A stretch of 64,000 nucleotides of DNA from Candidatus Accumulibacter meliphilus. Lineage in GTDB: Bacteria > Pseudomonadota > Gammaproteobacteria > Burkholderiales > Rhodocyclaceae. The position numbers and the translations under genes are program-made. Under the pieces are notes generated by a model. That model was not told the origin of the DNA, did not search any database, and saw only the letters and a program-made list of their open reading frames with translations. This document shows positions 52,180-61,371 of the stretch, in pieces. Every line of letters starts with the position of its first letter. Within the stretch, counting starts at the first letter, position 1. The stretch is taken from contig QPGA01000001.1 of assembly GCA_003332265.1 (NCBI GenBank), positions 370,014-434,013 of the forward strand. Direction: 5' to 3'.

Positions 52180-53667
52180 TCAGTCCAGGTGTCGCTGGAT
52201 GATCGCCTTCACCGCGTCGACACTGACGTCGATCACCTCGACCCGTTGCGGCAGGTCTTCGATGCCTCGCAGGCCCACAGGCCGCTCGGGTCGGCAGCCC
52301 AGTGCTTCGATGATGGTTTCCTCGAACTTGGCCGGCAAGGCTGTCTCGAGCACGACCATCGGCATTTCCGGGGTGCGCAGTTCGCGAGCGACCTTGAGTC
52401 CGTCGGCGGTGTGGGTATCGATCATCAAGCCATATTTCTCGAAAGTGTTGCGAATCGTCGCCAGGCGGTCGGCATGCGTACTCCTGCCGGCGGCAAAACC
52501 GAAGTCGGAAAGCCGGGAGTAAAAGGACGTCTTCGAGAGGTCGACGCTGCCGCCCGCATCAACGGCGCTCCACAGGTTGCGAATGACAGTCGGGTCGCGA
52601 CCAACGAGATCGAAGGCAAAGCGCTCGAAATTCGACGCCTTCGAAATATCCATCGACGGACTCGATGTGGCGTGCGTTTCGGCGCTGCCACGTGGGCGAT
52701 AAACGCCGCTGTGGAAAAACTCGTTGAGCACATCGTTCTCGTTGGTGGCCAGGACCAGGCGACCAATCGGCAGGCCCATCATGCGCGCGATATGACCAGC
52801 GCAGATGTTGCCAAAGTTGCCAGAGGGTACGGCAAAAGCGACCTGCCGATCACTGCTGCCGCCGATGCCGCCGGTGGCGGCGAAATAGCCTTTGAAGTAG
52901 TAGACGATCTGTGCCGCAACGCGTGCCCAGTTGATCGAGTTGACCGCGCCGATTTTGTAGCGGGCTTTGAAGGCGTGATCGTTGGACACCGCCTTGACGA
53001 TATCCTGGGCATCGTCGAAGCTGCCGCGCACGGCGATATTGTGGATGTTGTCATCGTGCAGCGAATACATCTGTGCGCGCTGAAAGGCGCTCATTCGCTG
53101 GTGTGGCGAGAGCATGAAGACGCGCAGCCTTTCTTTGCCGCGCATCGCATATTCGGCCGATGAGCCGGTGTCGCCCGAGGTCGCGCCGAGGATGTTGATC
53201 TCTTCGCCACGCTTGGCCAGAACGTATTCGAAAAGATTGCCGAGCAGTTGCATGGCGATGTCCTTGAAGGCCAGCGTTGGGCCATTGGACAGTTCGAGGA
53301 TCGCCAGGCCCGCTTCGCCGCGGGCTTCGTCGGGCTGCTCCAGCCAGCGCAGGGGCGTGATCTCGGCGGCCTGCTCACTGTTGCGACCGTTGCCGTACAC
53401 CTGTGCGCTGTAAGTCTTGGCAATCAGAGGCTTCAGATCGGCGGGCGGGATATCGTCGATGAAGCGCGAAAGTACGGCGTAGGCCAGATCGGCGTAAGAC
53501 AGGCTGCGCCAATATTCGAGTTCGGCTTTGCTGATCTGTGGATAGGACTCCGGGAGGTAGAGACCGCCGTCGGGAGCCAGGCCGGTGAGCAGAATCTCGG
53601 TGAAGCTTGGCGCTGCCGAGTTTTTTGTGCTGGAGAGGTTCTGGCCGCGAGTCGAGAGATAGCGCAT
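52180..53667 (-). CDS. thrC: Threonine synthase
   Basis: A 495-residue PLP enzyme converting O-phosphohomoserine to threonine. It starts MRYLSTRGQNLSSTKNS. The PLP lysine lies in PTLAFKDIAMQLLGNLFEYV, and other motifs are ILGATSGDTGSSAEYAM and FAVPSGNFGNICAGHIARMM. ATG 53667 is preferred. Four extra upstream codons start inside a repeat copy. It is adjacent to repeat copies at 53.7-54.1 kb. Confidence 0.96.
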   Translation of the reverse strand: MRYLSTRGQNLSSTKNSAAPSFTEILLTGLAPDGGLYLPESYPQISKAELEYWRSLSYADLAYAVLSRFIDDIPPADLKPLIAKTYSAQVYGNGRNSEQAAEITPLRWLEQPDEARGEAGLAILELSNGPTLAFKDIAMQLLGNLFEYVLAKRGEEINILGATSGDTGSSAEYAMRGKERLRVFMLSPHQRMSAFQRAQMYSLHDDNIHNIAVRGSFDDAQDIVKAVSNDHAFKARYKIGAVNSINWARVAAQIVYYFKGYFAATGGIGGSSDRQVAFAVPSGNFGNICAGHIARMMGLPIGRLVLATNENDVLNEFFHSGVYRPRGSAETHATSSPSMDISKASNFERFAFDLVGRDPTVIRNLWSAVDAGGSVDLSKTSFYSRLSDFGFAAGRSTHADRLATIRNTFEKYGLMIDTHTADGLKVARELRTPEMPMVVLETALPAKFEETIIEALGCRPERPVGLRGIEDLPQRVEVIDVSVDAVKAIIQRHLD

Positions 53668-53677
53668 GTGAAGGACC

Positions 53678-53757
53678 ATTAATGTGAAAGTCGCGCAAGC
53701 GACTCACGAAGCGCCCTTCTCCCCTCGCGGGAGAAGGGCCTGGGGAAGAGGGAATGC
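53678..53757. repeat. Dispersed structured repeat, partial copy 2
   Basis: It starts TTAATGTGAAAGTCGC and carries the GTCGC/GCGAC and CCCTTCTCCC/GGGAGAAGGG hairpins, but loses the right-hand TCATGA part. It lies immediately upstream of thrC and could affect its 5' region. Confidence 0.75.
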
Positions 53758-53833
53758 GGCTGGAAAGCCGACGAACTCGCAGTTTATCATGCTCCGCGCC
53801 GTGCCCTCGGTGCGGGTGCGTCCTAGTCTCGGC

Positions 53834-54084
53834 GATTAATGTGAAAGTCGCGCAAGCGACTCACGAAACTCCCTTCTCCCCTCGCGGGAGAAGGGTCAGG
53901 GGAAGAGGGAAACGGTCATGACTTTCATGACTTGGGGTGTCTCCACGTGTCATGACCGTTAATGTGAAAGTCGCGTATGCGACTCACGAACCTCCCTTCT
54001 CCCCACCGCGGGAGAAGGGCCGGGGGAAGAGGGGGCGGTCATGACTTTCATGGTCCGGAGTATCTCGACATGTCATGACCGTTA
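53834..54084. repeat. Dispersed structured repeat, tandem copies 3 and 4
   Basis: Two consecutive copies (about 53,834-53,961 and 53,957-54,084) share the joint ATGACCGTTAATGTGAAAG. Both keep the three hairpins and the GACCGTTA end. They lie between thrC and the diguanylate cyclase gene. Confidence 0.85.
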
Positions 54085-54096
54085 GCCGGGAGTCAG

Positions 54097-54834
54097 TCAG
54101 CCGCTAACGACGCAGTTCTTGCCTGCACGTTTGGCAGCGTAGGTAGCCGCGTCGGCACGGAGAATCGTGTCTTCGACGGATTCGCTGATCTGTTTGGCGA
54201 CGACGCCGGCGCTGAAGGTCACGCTAAGCTCACAGCCCGGCATGGTGTTGGCGGCGAACTGCCGCTGGAAGCGGGAAATTGCCGCGACCGCTTCGTCGAG
54301 CGCGGTCTCGGGAAGCAGCAGCACGAACTCTTCGCCACCGAAACGGCACAGGATGTCCGATGGGCGCAGCGCCGCGCGCAAGCTCTTGACCAGATGGACC
54401 AGCGCTTCATCGCCCATCTGGTGGCCGAGAGTGTCGTTCAGGCGCTTGAAGTCGTCGACATCGATCAGGGCAATGGCCAGTTGGCTGCCGTTGCGACGTG
54501 AGCGCGCCAATTCACGCTGATACGCTTCGTCAAAGCCGCGCCGGTTGAGTGCGCCGGTCAGGGCGTCGGTAAATGCCGCCTGCAGGGCTTCGCTCAAGGC
54601 GCTCTCGAGTTCCGCGATACGCGTTTCGGCGACCAGCAGTTCGAGGGCGCTTTTTGCCGCTGCGGGAGGCTTGATGCGGCGAATGTGCGGGTGATGGACG
54701 CGGCCGGTGGCCGTCGGCAGAGCGCCGTGGCCGTGCAGCGGAAAAGGCATATTGGCGAGATCCGGCAGCCGCTGCGGCCGGCGTGACGTGTGCCGGGATG
54801 ACTGTAGAAGGGAAAGCTGGTTGTGCTTGAACAT
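54097..54834 (-). CDS. GGDEF-domain diguanylate cyclase
   Basis: A 245-residue protein with a C-terminal GGDEF domain (about 85-245) making c-di-GMP from two GTP. The signature GGEEF lies at 166-170, with an I-site RxxD (RPSD, 157-160) five residues before it, so product inhibition is expected. DALTGALNRRGFDEAY marks the domain start. The N-terminal ~80 residues are basic with a short helix and no transmembrane segment. ATG 54834 has GGAGG 8 bases upstream. Confidence 0.92.
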   Translation of the reverse strand: MFKHNQLSLLQSSRHTSRRPQRLPDLANMPFPLHGHGALPTATGRVHHPHIRRIKPPAAAKSALELLVAETRIAELESALSEALQAAFTDALTGALNRRGFDEAYQRELARSRRNGSQLAIALIDVDDFKRLNDTLGHQMGDEALVHLVKSLRAALRPSDILCRFGGEEFVLLLPETALDEAVAAISRFQRQFAANTMPGCELSVTFSAGVVAKQISESVEDTILRADAATYAAKRAGKNCVVSG

Positions 54835-54964
54835 CTTGTTGCCTCCGTCTGGGGGCCGCTGTGCGTCGGCCATGATTCCAGATACGGATAGCTCTCGCGG
54901 ATCTTGAGACCTTCTTCTCGGATACTTCCTAATAAATTGTTTATCAATGATAACTAGGTCCTTC

Positions 54965-56095
54965 TCAGCCTTGATTTTGGGCCCGGGCGGTGGCCAGCGA
55001 GCGCAGCAGGGCGATGCTGAAGGACAGCATCGCCACCGCTGCGACCCATAGGCCGTCGCTCATTCCCAGTGCCAGCAGGATGCCGCCAGCGAGGAACAGG
55101 AGGGCGCGCAGGGCGCCGCCGCGACGCAGTTCGGCGTGCATCCGGTCACGCGCTGGCGTGCGCCTGCCGGGGCGGTACCAGACCGGCAACAGTTCGGACA
55201 GGGCGCCGCTGACCAGCGGCAGCAGGAAAGCGACGACAAACGCCGGCACGGCGTCACGACCGCTGAGCACTGCAAAGGCATGCGCGCTGCCGAAGATCAG
55301 CAGCAGCGCAAAGCCGGCCAGGGCCGCGAAGAGGCTTGCCGCCGCGCCGTCTGCGCTCAGCGCCTGCCAGCCATGACGAATCAGGCAGGCGCGCCCGATC
55401 TCCAAGGTGACGAGCAGCAACACGAGCGCACCCACAAGGGACAGCGGAGGCCAGAAAGCGGCGCCGAGCGCAATAGCCAGCACCCCGCCGACGGCGAAGG
55501 GTAGCTGCCGACGCAGGCGTTGCGCGGCGCCGGGATCCGGCGTTCGCAAGGCCGTCGGCAAGAGGACCTGCAAGCTTCCCAGCGCCGTCAAACCGATGAA
55601 TCCGAGCGTGTTCAGATGCAGATGCAGCAGGCGCAGTTGCGGTCGTTCTTGCGGCCACCAACTCATTGCCGGGATCAGCAGCAGCGCTGCCGCCAGGAAG
55701 ACGATGGCCAGCAGATACCACTGCCAGCCGGGGTGCGGTCTTCCCAGCGTTGCTCTGGCACGCCGGATCACCCAGCTGGCAAAGAGCAGCGCGATCAGAA
55801 GAGTGCCGCTGGCTGCGGTGTACAAAGCACTCTCCGGCAGCGTTCCCCGGAAGGCGAGAAAGGTCAGCACGCCAGCCAACTGCAGCAGCAGCGGCAGCAG
55901 CAGAATGCTGCGCGGTGCTGCGCGGCTGCGCGTCAGGACGGGGACGAAATGGCTGATGGCGGCAAAAATCAGCGGCACGATGCCGATCGCGAAGATCAGG
56001 TGTGCTGCGGCGGTGACAGACACGCCGCCGGAATGCAGCAGCGCCAGCGCCGCAAGAAAAACCGCGACCGCAGAAAAACCCAGGTAAATCAGCAC
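54965..56095 (-). CDS. Polytopic membrane protein (376 aa)
   Basis: A 376-residue hydrophobic protein with about ten or more predicted membrane helices (VAVFLAALALLHSGGVS; IGIVPLIFAAISHFVPVL; HLNTLGFIGLTALGSLQVLL). Histidines in AAHLIFAIG, AISHFVPV and RLLHLHLNT recall the heme-ligating pattern of heme-copper oxidase/NorB- or NnrS-like proteins, but I cannot confirm a family. Its partner immediately upstream is a DUF2249 protein, which fits a respiratory or nitric-oxide-related role (inference). No signal peptide beyond the first helix. Confidence 0.65.
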   Translation of the reverse strand: MLIYLGFSAVAVFLAALALLHSGGVSVTAAAHLIFAIGIVPLIFAAISHFVPVLTRSRAAPRSILLLPLLLQLAGVLTFLAFRGTLPESALYTAASGTLLIALLFASWVIRRARATLGRPHPGWQWYLLAIVFLAAALLLIPAMSWWPQERPQLRLLHLHLNTLGFIGLTALGSLQVLLPTALRTPDPGAAQRLRRQLPFAVGGVLAIALGAAFWPPLSLVGALVLLLVTLEIGRACLIRHGWQALSADGAAASLFAALAGFALLLIFGSAHAFAVLSGRDAVPAFVVAFLLPLVSGALSELLPVWYRPGRRTPARDRMHAELRRGGALRALLFLAGGILLALGMSDGLWVAAVAMLSFSIALLRSLATARAQNQG

Positions 56096-56167
56096 CGCTT
56101 CACACTCTCACCCGTCTTTTCTGCGCCGGCAAGCTGCCGTGCAGACCTCGGCTGCGGCGGCTTGCCG

Positions 56168-56425
56168 TCAAGCCATTCTGGTGAAATCGATGACGATGGC
56201 GCCGGCTTCGCGCTGCACGTACTTGATTTGCAGCGCATCGCCGAAGCGGGCCTGCAACTGCGCCAGCAGCGGCAGCGGATCGTGGTCGTTGCAGAAGCGC
56301 ATCGTTTCTCCGGCAATCAAGGCATCGAGTGCGCCAAAGATCGCCGCGTGGCGAAAACGCTTGGCGACGCCGCGTGCGTCGAAGGGATAAATGGCTTCCT
56401 GAGTGGGCTGGTCGCAAGCATGCAT
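56168..56425 (-). CDS. DUF2249 protein
   Basis: An 85-residue DUF2249 protein, a small SirA/TusA-like fold often linked with denitrification or respiration genes. It begins MHACDQPTQEAIYPFDARGV, then HAAIFGALDALIAGETMRFC and the motif NDHDPLPLLAQLQARFGD. The C-terminus reads REAGAIVIDFTRMA. ATG 56425 is favoured, with GGAG 7 bases upstream; the longer open frame upstream has no support. It precedes the polytopic membrane protein gene by 72 bases and is probably co-transcribed with it. Confidence 0.78.
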   Translation of the reverse strand: MHACDQPTQEAIYPFDARGVAKRFRHAAIFGALDALIAGETMRFCNDHDPLPLLAQLQARFGDALQIKYVQREAGAIVIDFTRMA

Positions 56426-56683
56426 GGCGGTCTCCGTGAGTAACAAGGTGGTTGGGAGAAGGGATCTTGGGACACCGGCCCCGGGCTGTCTTTGATATGG
56501 GCCGGCAATACCCATACGTGTGGCACAGGAACGAAGCCAAAGCGGAGCGGCTGGCAAGAGCGCTGGGAAAAGAGCGGCAAAAGGGCGGGAAAAGGGTGAG
56601 AGCAAGCCGCTCAAGACCTTGAGCAGCGTGCGGCCGTTGGGGCCCCCGGCAGCGCCTGCTGCGAAGAGCTGTTATCGCGGATA

Positions 56684-57226
56684 ATGGGCAGCATGCGTCG
56701 CTATCTCAAGAAATATCTTCCCGATCAGGAAACGATCCGCAGCAACCCCTGGCTGCGTCCCTTCCAGTCATCCTTGCTGCATCCGCGGCTATGGCACCTG
56801 AATCGCCACTCGGCGGCCGGTGCGGTGGCCACCGGCCTGTTCTGCGGCTTGATTCCCGGTCCGCTGCAAATGATCGGCGCGGCACTCGCTGCGGTCAAGT
56901 TTCGCATCAATCTGCCGCTCGCTCTTCTCGTCACCCTGTACACCAATCCCTTTACCATCGTGCCGCTGTACCTGGTGGCGTATCAGCTGGGGCGGCTGTT
57001 GACCGGCGACAGCGCGGGTTTCATTGCGCCGCCGGAGTTCAGCATCACTGCCTTTGCCGCCTGGAGCGAGGCCATGCAGGGATGGATGCTGGTCGTCGCC
57101 AAGCCCCTCGGCCTGGGCCTCCTGGCGCTGGCCAGCACGCTCTCGGTGTTCGGTTACCTGGCGACGCGGGCGATCTGGCGGCTATACCTGATCAAGGCCT
57201 GGCGTCGTCGCCGAAGCGCCTCCTGA
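56684..57226 (+). CDS. DUF2062 membrane protein
   Basis: A 180-residue DUF2062 protein. The N-terminal region is MRRYLKKYLPDQETIRSNPW. The central hydrophobic part has the family motif SAAGAVATGLFCGLIPGPLQ, then LPLALLVTLYTNPFTIVPLY. A final helix is followed by a basic tail (KAWRRRRSAS). It is a likely inner-membrane protein of unknown function. ATG 56684 and ATG 56693 are both possible starts. Confidence 0.85.
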   Translation: MGSMRRYLKKYLPDQETIRSNPWLRPFQSSLLHPRLWHLNRHSAAGAVATGLFCGLIPGPLQMIGAALAAVKFRINLPLALLVTLYTNPFTIVPLYLVAYQLGRLLTGDSAGFIAPPEFSITAFAAWSEAMQGWMLVVAKPLGLGLLALASTLSVFGYLATRAIWRLYLIKAWRRRRSAS

Positions 57227-57400
57227 GTCCTGCTCGCTCGCGGCTCGGCATCGCCCGCTCTCGGCAAGGACTTGCCTGATAGCATGCGGCGAAGGATACT
57301 CGCCCCTGTTGTCGTCAACCGCTCCGGACCCTCTGCGAAAAAATGGCAGGCAGGTGGCAACAAACGACAAGCCGTCTCAACAATGCGCAAGGAGATCTTG

Positions 57401-58585
57401 ATGGCCAAGACATCGAAAGTCCGCTTTTGCTGGGAGGACCCGCTGCTTCTCGAGGCGCAGTTGAGCGAGGAGGAGCGCATGCTGCGCGATGCCGCGCGCG
57501 ACTACTGTCAGGGTCGTCTGCTGCCACGGGTGCAGGATGCGTTTCGCCACGAGCGCACCGATCCGGCGATCTTCCGCGAAATGGGCGCGATGGGCCTGCT
57601 CGGCGCGACGATTCCGAGCGAGTACGGTGGCGCCGGCCTCAACTACGTCAGCTATGGTCTGGTGGCCCGCGAGGTCGAGCGCGTCGATTCGGGTTATCGC
57701 TCGATGATGAGCGTGCAGTCGTCCCTGGTGATGGTTCCGCTGCACGCGTTTGGCACCGAGGCGCAGAAAAGCAAGTACCTGCCGCGCCTGGCGAGTGGTG
57801 AATTGATCGGCTGCTTCGGCCTCACCGAACCCAACCACGGTTCCGATCCCGGTGGCATGACCAGCCGGGCGCGCGCGGTTGACGGTGGCTACCGACTGTC
57901 GGGTAGCAAAATGTGGATCACCAACTCGCCGATCGCCGATGTCTTCATCGTCTGGGCCAAGGACGATTTCGGCGCGATTCGCGGCTTCATCCTCGACAAG
58001 GGAATGAAAGGCCTGTCTGCGCCGGCTATCCACGGCAAAGTCGGCTTGCGGACCTCGATTACCGGCGAAATCGTCATGGACGAGGTCTTCGTCCCCGAGG
58101 AGAATGCCTTCCCCGACATCCGTGGCCTCAAGGGGCCGTTTACCTGCCTCGATTCGGCGCGTTACGGGATTTCCTGGGGAGCGCTCGGCGCCGCCGAGTT
58201 CTGCTGGCACACGGCGCGCCGGTACACCCTCGATCGCCAGCAGTTCGGTCGTCCGCTGGCTGCCAATCAGTTGATCCAGAAGAAGCTGGCCGACATGCAG
58301 ACCGAAATCACGCTGGCGCTCCAGGCCTGCCTGCGCCTCGGGCGCATGAAGGACGAAGGTACGGCGACGCCGGACATCACTTCGATGATGAAACGCAATT
58401 CCTGTGGCAAGTCGCTCGACATTGCCCGCAGCGCGCGCGACATGCTCGGTGGCAACGGGATCTCGGACGAATTCGGCGTCATCCGGCACATGGTCAACCT
58501 CGAAGTGGTCAATACCTACGAAGGCACGCACGACGTGCACGCCCTGATCCTCGGGCGTGCGCAAACCGGCATCGCTGCTTTCTGA
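57401..58585 (+). CDS. gcdH: Glutaryl-CoA dehydrogenase
   Basis: A 394-residue acyl-CoA dehydrogenase that matches glutaryl-CoA dehydrogenase. It oxidises and decarboxylates glutaryl-CoA to crotonyl-CoA with FAD. Motifs are [34 protein letters not shown], and the catalytic glutamate region [21 protein letters not shown] 57401 follows AAGGAG; open upstream codons lack support. The CoA-transferase gene follows 8 bases downstream, a typical pairing for glutarate/lysine or aromatic catabolism. Confidence 0.95.
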   Translation: MAKTSKVRFCWEDPLLLEAQLSEEERMLRDAARDYCQGRLLPRVQDAFRHERTDPAIFREMGAMGLLGATIPSEYGGAGLNYVSYGLVAREVERVDSGYRSMMSVQSSLVMVPLHAFGTEAQKSKYLPRLASGELIGCFGLTEPNHGSDPGGMTSRARAVDGGYRLSGSKMWITNSPIADVFIVWAKDDFGAIRGFILDKGMKGLSAPAIHGKVGLRTSITGEIVMDEVFVPEENAFPDIRGLKGPFTCLDSARYGISWGALGAAEFCWHTARRYTLDRQQFGRPLAANQLIQKKLADMQTEITLALQACLRLGRMKDEGTATPDITSMMKRNSCGKSLDIARSARDMLGGNGISDEFGVIRHMVNLEVVNTYEGTHDVHALILGRAQTGIAAF

Positions 58586-58593
58586 AGCCGCCG

Positions 58594-59853
58594 ATGAGTC
58601 CTGCAGCCAGCGCAGCGAAAAGCGGTGGCGCGCTGGCGCATCTGCGCGTGCTCGACCTGTCGCGCGTTCTCGCCGGCCCCTGGGCCAGTCAGCTGCTGGC
58701 CGACCTTGGCGCCGAGGTCATCAAGGTGTGCTCTTCCGATCTCGGCGACGACACGCGCGGCTGGGGGCCGCCGTGGCTGGCCGACGGCGATGGCCAGGCG
58801 ACGCGCGAGGCCGCCTATTTCCTGTGCACCAACCGCAACAAGCGCTCGCTGACCGTCGATATCACGCGACCCGAGGGGCAGGAGATCGTTCGCCAACTGG
58901 CGCGCGACGCCGACGTGCTGATCGAGAACTTCAAGGTCGGTGGCCTGGCCGCCTACGGCCTCGATCAGCACAGCCTGCGTACGCTCAACCCCAAACTTGT
59001 TTATTGCTCGATCACCGGCTTTGGACAGCACGGGCCCTACGCGGCACGCGCCGGCTACGACTTCCTGATTCAGGGCATGGGTGGCCTGATGAGTGTCACC
59101 GGCACGGCGGACGGCGAGCCCGGCGCCGGCCCGCAGAAAGTCGGCGTCGCCCTGACCGACATCCTGACCGGTCTCTACGCCGGCAACGCCGTTCTCGCCG
59201 CGCTGGCGCATCGCGACCGGGACGGTTTTCGCAGCGGTGAAGGCCAGCACATCGACCTTGCACTGCTCGACGTGCAGATCGCCTGTCTGGCCAATCAGGC
59301 GATGAACTATCTGGTTTCCGGGACGGCGCCGAAGCGAATGGGCAATGCCCACCCGAACATCGTCCCCTATCAGGATTTCCCGACGGCCGACGGCGACATG
59401 ATCCTGGCGATCGGCAACGACGGCCAGTTCGCACGCTTCTGCACTGTCGCCGGACATCCCGAATGGGCCGGCGACGAGCGCTTCGCCAGCAACGCGGCGC
59501 GCGTCAGGCATCGCCGGGAATTGATCCCGCTGCTTCGCCAAACCACGGTGCTGCGAACGACCCGCGAGTGGATCGCCGCGCTCGAGAAGGCCGCGCCGTG
59601 CCCTGGTCCCATCAACGACCTGGCCGCCGTCTTCGCCGATCCGCAGGTGCAGGCACGCGGCATGCGTCTCGCCATGGCGCATGCCAACGGCGGCAGCGCG
59701 CCGCAGGTGGCCAATCCGATTCATCTGTCGGCGACGCCGGTCGAATACCGCAAAGCGCCGCCGACACTCGGCGAGGATACCGCGGCCGTGTTGCGTGAAC
59801 TGGGTCACAGCGACACCCGGATCGCGGCGCTTCGGCAAGCGGGGATTGTGTAG
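58594..59853 (+). CDS. CaiB/BaiF family (family III) CoA-transferase
   Basis: A 419-residue family III CoA-transferase. The core reads LRVLDLSRVLAGPWASQLLA, DLGAEVIKV, REAAYFLCTNRNKRSLTVDI, and ARAGYDFLIQGMGGLMSVTG. HPNIVPYQDFPTADGDM follows. It probably activates glutarate (succinyl-CoA:glutarate type) for the adjacent dehydrogenase; the substrate is inferred from context. ATG 58594 lies 8 bases after the gcdH stop. The long open frame starting at 57,913 is antisense-like noise over gcdH. Confidence 0.92.
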   Translation: MSPAASAAKSGGALAHLRVLDLSRVLAGPWASQLLADLGAEVIKVCSSDLGDDTRGWGPPWLADGDGQATREAAYFLCTNRNKRSLTVDITRPEGQEIVRQLARDADVLIENFKVGGLAAYGLDQHSLRTLNPKLVYCSITGFGQHGPYAARAGYDFLIQGMGGLMSVTGTADGEPGAGPQKVGVALTDILTGLYAGNAVLAALAHRDRDGFRSGEGQHIDLALLDVQIACLANQAMNYLVSGTAPKRMGNAHPNIVPYQDFPTADGDMILAIGNDGQFARFCTVAGHPEWAGDERFASNAARVRHRRELIPLLRQTTVLRTTREWIAALEKAAPCPGPINDLAAVFADPQVQARGMRLAMAHANGGSAPQVANPIHLSATPVEYRKAPPTLGEDTAAVLRELGHSDTRIAALRQAGIV

Positions 59854-60347
59854 TTGCGTGGCGCGGCGCGGGAACCGGGGCGGCAGCTTCGCACGGCGCG
59901 ATAGGAGCAGCTTGCCACCCCCGGGGAAGCACTGAAGCAGCCGCTGGCGGCGCTGCAGACCGTCGCTGACACTGCCGAATCGCTGCAAAAAGCCAATGAA
60001 GATCTTGTACGACTGGCTCACTGGTCACGGAATCGTGGTTGAGCGCTTCCGTTGAACGGGCGGCTCGCATAAAGTGAGCGCTCTGGTCGTGGCACGGAAG
60101 TGAGTGAAACCTGTGTAGGGGCACCCGCAGAATTTCCTGTTCCTTTCCAGGATTTTGCGCGGCAGTTCGCGCAAGTGGGCGGATTGAAAAGTAAATGGAG
60201 AAGAGCAGCCCCAAGAATCCGCTTTTTCCCGTATTGCGGTACTGTGGCAAGTGGGTAGGGCCCAGAGCGGCTCCGAAAAGAGAACAGCATCGCCAAGAGA
60301 AGCGTTGCAGAAGACCCCCCGTAGCAAAACACCAAAGGAGAGAAACG
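59854..60347. other. Intergenic region upstream of the TRAP operon, with gene debris
   Basis: About 490 bases. A stretch at 59905-60042 reads in one frame as TPGEALKQPLAALQTVADTA followed by ESLQKANEDLVRLAHW and a stop, but starts after a TAG and lacks a start codon. It may be the remnant of a gene end. The rest shows a strong ribosome-binding site (AAGGAGAG) for the TAXI gene and no other feature. Confidence 0.4.
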
Positions 60348-61301
60348 ATGAAAGCATCATTGCGCCATGCCCTGCTGGCCACCGCCGCAGCCGCCTGTTT
60401 TTCCGTATCGGCCCACGCCGCCGAGTTCATCAATGTCCTGACCGGAGGCACCAGTGGCGTCTACTATCCGCTCGGCGTTGCCCTTTCGCAGATCTATGCC
60501 AAGGCGCTTCCCGACGCCAAGACCTCGGTGCAGGCGACCAAGGCCAGCGCCGAGAATCTCAACCTGCTGCAAGCCGGTCGCGGCGAAATCGGCTTCACGC
60601 TTGGCGACGCCCTCAGTGAAGCCTGGAAAGGCAACGAGGAGGCCGGTTTCAAGACACCGCTCAAGAAGCTGCGCACGGTGGCCGCGATTTACCCCAACTA
60701 TATCCAGATCGTTGCCAGTGCCGAGTCCGGCATCAAGACCCTGGCCGACCTGAAAGGCAAGAATGTTGCCGTCGGCGCGCCGAAGTCGGGAACCGAACTC
60801 AACGCGCGCGACATCTTCAAGGCGGCCGGCATGAGCTACAAGGATTTCGGCAAGGTCGAGTATCTGCCGTTCGGTGAATCGGTCGAACTGATGAAGAACC
60901 GTCAGCTCGACGCCACGGTGATTTCTGCCGGGCTCGGCGTGGCCGCCCTGCGCGATCTCGCCACCTCGGTGCCGATCACCGTCATCCCGATCCCGGCGGA
61001 AGTGGTGAACAAGATCGGCGAAGCCGCCTATCAGGTGGGCACCGTTCCGGCCGACACTTACAGCGGGCAGACCACTGCGGTCCCGACCGTCGCCGTACAG
61101 AATTTCCTGGTCACTCACGAGGGCGTTCCGACCGATATCGTCTATGCGATGACCAAGTCGATGTTCGCCAACCTCGATCAACTGGCTGCCGCGCACGCTG
61201 CTGCCAAGGCGATCAACAAGGATAATGCGGCCAAACAGCCGCCAGTTCCCTTGCATCCGGGCGCCGAGAAATACTATCGCGAAGCCGGGCTGATCAAGTA
61301 G
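60348..61301 (+). CDS. TAXI family TRAP transporter solute-binding protein
   Basis: A 317-residue periplasmic solute receptor. The signal peptide is MKASLRHALLATAAAACFSV followed by SAHA-AEF. The TAXI motif appears as LTGGTSGVYYPLGVALSQIY. Other parts are GEIGFTLGDALSEAWKG and AVGAPKSGTELNARDIFKAA. ATG 60348 has a near-consensus AAGGAG site. It feeds the fused TRAP permease encoded next; the ligand is unknown (often glutamate or other organic anions in this class). Confidence 0.93.
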   Translation: MKASLRHALLATAAAACFSVSAHAAEFINVLTGGTSGVYYPLGVALSQIYAKALPDAKTSVQATKASAENLNLLQAGRGEIGFTLGDALSEAWKGNEEAGFKTPLKKLRTVAAIYPNYIQIVASAESGIKTLADLKGKNVAVGAPKSGTELNARDIFKAAGMSYKDFGKVEYLPFGESVELMKNRQLDATVISAGLGVAALRDLATSVPITVIPIPAEVVNKIGEAAYQVGTVPADTYSGQTTAVPTVAVQNFLVTHEGVPTDIVYAMTKSMFANLDQLAAAHAAAKAINKDNAAKQPPVPLHPGAEKYYREAGLIK

Positions 61302-61371
61302 TCGACGGCCACCAGGTCGCGTTGCTGCGCGCGATTCCGGGCAGCAACGCGGCGCGCTGCAAGGACTCGCC

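Noticed and set aside
58516-60021. Long minus-strand frame opposite the CoA-transferase
   Set aside because: Shadow frame in GC-rich DNA with no start signal; the plus-strand CoA-transferase has clear motifs.
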